From positions 41,498,501 through 41,562,500 of the forward strand of contig NC_133163.1 of the NCBI RefSeq assembly GCF_040802235.1: a stretch of DNA of 64,000 nt, written 5' to 3'. The notes below the pieces were generated by a model. That model did not search any database. It was not told the origin of the DNA and saw only the letters and a program-made list of their open reading frames with translations. The DNA is from Manis javanica (Eukaryota; Chordata; Mammalia; Pholidota; Manidae). Position numbers and translations under genes: made by a program. This document shows, one piece after another, positions 61,359 through 64,000 of the stretch (position 1 is the stretch's first letter; every line of letters begins with the position of its first letter).

Positions 61359-61467
61359 CTGGTTGCTGTGAAAGTGAAATATCAGATTTACTTCTTACAT
61401 GTATTACACGAATTTGTACTGGCTTGTGTTCAACTTGCTTAACGTCTTGGTCAGGCTTTTGTTGGTA
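61359..61467 (-). CDS. Internal coding exon of the host gene (109 nt)
   Basis: On the minus strand: acceptor AAATTCTTTAG, exon, donor CCAG|GTAAGATT (a good consensus donor). The frame YQQKPDQDVKQVEHKPVQ... to ...SDISLSQQP is open across all 36 codons and leaves one base (G), which joins the two leading bases of the terminal exon (14895-15046) to make GGT. The combined C-terminus is then 86 residues and uninterrupted. The segment is basic and polar (VQIRVIHVRSKS), with no recognised domain. The other two frames have no such property. I do not recognise the gene. Size, splice sites and phase agreement are the evidence; expression is not shown. Confidence 0.75.
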
Positions 61468-62241
61468 CTAAAGAATTTAAGACATGAAGTCATGATATTA
61501 TTTTTTAAGTTATTTTTTAAAACTCTGAGAATTAAATTATTAGGGTTGTTTATTATATAAAATTACAGCATTATGCATGCTTTCTAACTGCCAAATGGGT
61601 GATGGAGTACATATTAATAAAGCTATTGCAAAAACAAAATCTGTGTGTATTGTGTATAATAAACATAAATTTCAAATATTCAAATCATTCTTTGTATACT
61701 GAGTAGAGAACTCAGAGCTACATATAAATCTATTCTATATATATACACATAATGGATATAGATGGGATAAAAAGTTAATGTGGCTGTAAGCTCTTCCATA
61801 TAATCATTTTTGTGTAAAATGAAAATCTGCATAACGCACTGCAATATTTGAAGAGTTTTAGTATATAGTAACATCATTTAATTATCTTAAGTATGAATAG
61901 GTATTGTTATCCTCCTTTGCTATTCAAGAAATGTATACTCCACCATAAACCCCATCATCTGTTTTCCTTACGTGTATGTAACCTAAACAAATTTTAAATT
62001 TACAGTAGTCACTAATTCCTTCACAATTACACATCACAAATTGTGATGACTTTAGCCATTTTCTTTCTTCCCTTTCTTTTTTTATAAGCCTAATTATAAA
62101 TGAGTCCATGAACACAGCTATCAGGAACTTAAAAAGATATCCCTGGATTTTCATCAACAAATACAAGCAGAGAATAATCTGAAGCATCTGTCCACATGAA
62201 CTCAAATGTAACCACTCCAGCTGTGGCAGGCACGCACTTAC

Positions 62242-62261
62242 CTGCAGGTAAAAATGAGTAG
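62242..62261 (-). other. Candidate upstream micro-exon (low confidence)
   Basis: On the minus strand, CTGCAG|GTAAGTGCG (donor boundary at 62242/62241) is a near-perfect donor. The codons before it (THFYLQ) end on a codon boundary, as needed to join the phase-0 start of the exon at 61359-61467. The only plausible acceptor (TTTAAAG at 62262) has a weak pyrimidine tract, giving a 20-nt exon. The same site also reads as an acceptor (TTTTTACCTGCAG) opening a 36-codon frame down to 62129. Either, both or neither may be used. Confidence 0.3.
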
Positions 62262-62424
62262 CTTTAAATTGCAGCAGTTAACTAATTAAACTGGTTCTCA
62301 GTTTAGAGCATTAGTCATATAGATTTCTGCCTTGACGGAAATATTATTTTGGATTGTATTTCTAACATGGGCACTATGCCTCTCACTGCGACAACTCAAT
62401 TTCCTTGTTGACTCCCTTTCCTAA

Positions 62425-62685
62425 CCACAGTGATTAAGAACTGAGTATTGTGGATCTAAACTGCTGTGTTCAAATCTGGCTAAGCCATTTTCTACCTTTG
62501 ACTTTTTGTCAAGTTTCTGAATCCCTCAATACCTCCATTTCCTCATTCATAAAATGGGATAATAATAACTACCTCATTAGGTTGTTTTAAGGGTCAAATG
62601 AGTTAAATATGTAAAGAACTTAGAAAAGCATCTTGCAGAGTAAGCACTATAAGTAAGCGGGTGCTATTATTACTACTAGCTGTAC
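62425..62685 (+). repeat. MIR SINE, near full length
   Basis: CACAGTGATTAAGAACTGAG (tRNA-like 5' part), CTGTGTTCAAATCTGGCTAA, CATTTCCTCATTCATAAAAT, GGGATAATAATAACTACCTC, GAGTAAGCACTATAAGTAAG. One of the better-preserved MIRs here. Confidence 0.85.
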
Positions 62686-62794
62686 TTTTCTCTTACAGAA
62701 ATCTAATAGATGAATTTTTTTAAGCCCAGTTTTTCTGGTAACACACCACAGTTTTATTTTAAAACAGGCCAACGATTAAAGGAGAGCAATCATT

Positions 62795-64000
62795 CTTTTA
62801 TTTTTCAAATAGTTTTACTGAGGTATAATTGATAGTAACTTGTACATATTTGAATTGTACAATTTGCTTAATTTTGTCACTTATATATCCATGAAACCAG
62901 CACAAATCAAGTTAATAAGCATATTCATCAATCTCAAAAGTTTTCTCATAACCTTTTGCATTCTATCCCATTACTAGACTTGTTTTCATTTTCTAGAATT
63001 TTATAAACATGGCATCTGAGTATGCCCTTTAGTTTTTTGAGGGGGATTATCTGGCTTCTTTCCCTCAACATAACTTTGGTGAGAATCATTGACATTATTG
63101 TATATATCAGTAGTCCATGGCTTTTTATTGCTGAGTAGTGTTCCACTGTATAAATATATACCAATTTTTATGTTCATCATTTGATAGACATTTGTGTTGT
63201 TTCAGTTTGGGGTTACTACAAATAAATTTGCTATCAGTGTTTGTGTACAAGTCTTCATGTCCATATGCATTTTGCATTCACTTGAGTCAATACCTAGGAG
63301 TGAAATGCCTGGGTCACATAGCAGGTGTGAGTTTTACTTTTTCTAATTGCCGAACTCTTTCACAAAGTGGTTGAATCATTTTACATTCACATCCAGCAGG
63401 GTATGAGAGTTTAGTTGTGCCACATCTTTGCCAACACTTGGCATATCGGTCTTTTTAATTTTAGATATTATAATGAATGAGTAGTGGTATTTCATTATGC
63501 TTTTAATTAGCATTTTCCCAATGACTAACGATGTTAATAATCTTTTTATGTATTTACTTGCCATCAGCATGTTTTCTCTGGGTAAAGTATCTATCCAAAT
63601 ATTTTATCCATTTTTTAACTGAATTTTTTGTTTCTTAATATTGAACTCTGTGAGTTCCTTATACATTCTGAATACAAGCCTCTTATCAGATAAGTGATTT
63701 ACAAATATTTTCTCAGACTCTGGCTTCTTTTCTTACTCTTAACAGTGTGTCTTGAAGAGCAGAAGTTCTTATTTTTGTTAAGATCAATTTGTTCATTTTT
63801 TTTCTTTCATGGGTAGTGCTTTTGGTGTCATTTTTGCCTAACCCAAGGTCACAAACAATTGTCCTTCTATATAGAAGTTATTAATAGATGTTTATCCATT
63901 ATTAACTGGCTTCCCTGATCTTTGCTTGGTCACAGGGTATTAATACTGAACCCTACATAAATGGGTGTGTTCCATAAACAATCTTTATTTTATATATTTT
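62795..64000 (-). repeat. Ancient L1 3' portion (continues past window end)
   Basis: Read on the minus strand it gives the C-terminal ORF2 region and 3' end of an old mammalian L1: fragments KYIKRLLTSLVIGKML (63376-63570) and VYIYTVEHYSAIKSHG (62946-63164) match the conserved '[15 protein letters not shown]' and '[13 protein letters not shown]' segments of the younger copies. The 3' end lies at about 62795. It is the only L1 of appreciable length in sense with the host gene, and it is very old. Confidence 0.8.

Overview
The window looks like nuclear DNA from a placental mammal: AT-rich, gene-poor and repeat-dense. LINE-1 (L1) sequence fills more than half of it. Mammalian-wide MIR and L2, a MaLR-type (MLT1-like) LTR, a MER5-like hAT relic and (CA)n/(TA)n microsatellites are also present. 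I see no Alu, B1/B2, bovine or carnivore tRNA-SINE. Young L1s together with no young SINEs fits a laurasiatherian lineage such as pangolin, but that assignment is an inference.

Host gene: the last two exons of one unidentified protein-coding gene lie on the minus strand. A 109-nt internal exon (61359-61467) and a terminal exon with stop codon, 3' UTR and AATAAA (14700-15046) have matching splice phases and give a continuous 86-residue C-terminus ending SSEEDTF. Everything from 15047 to 61358 is therefore one intron of about 46 kb. A weaker candidate for the next upstream exon lies near 62242-62261. Positions 1-14699 lie beyond the 3' end of the gene.

Layout: 1-1246, 3' end of a young L1 (A). 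1418-5830, a cluster of LTR-element debris: an endogenous-retrovirus env/LTR segment ending in poly(A), an MLT1-like LTR, and a second, more decayed env with polypurine tract and LTR start. 6079-12275, full-length L1 (B). 12276-14640, old repeats. 14700-15046, terminal exon. 15257-21543, full-length L1 (C), 11-bp target-site duplication (TSD). 21555-24960, LTR and other old repeats. 25054-31342, full-length L1 (D), 13-bp TSD. 31356-35700, intron with old repeats. 35715-41425, older L1 (E) with an internal deletion. 41426-50800, intron with MIRs and an ancient L1 3' end. 50806-54358, L1 (F) lacking most of the reverse transcriptase and the 3' end. 54428-60903, youngest-looking full-length L1 (G), with a different, GC-rich 5' UTR. 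61359-62261, exon region. 62425-64000, MIR and an ancient minus-strand L1.

All seven younger L1s (A-G) lie on the plus strand; five of them (C-G) sit inside the intron, antisense to the gene. None looks autonomous: every ORF2 is interrupted and D and G have also lost a reverse-transcriptase catalytic Asp. The most interesting points are the antisense reading frames in the L1 5' UTRs, which point in the sense direction of the host gene (L1 C starts only 210 bp from the terminal exon), the poly(A)-tailed retroviral env copy, and the promoter change in L1 G.
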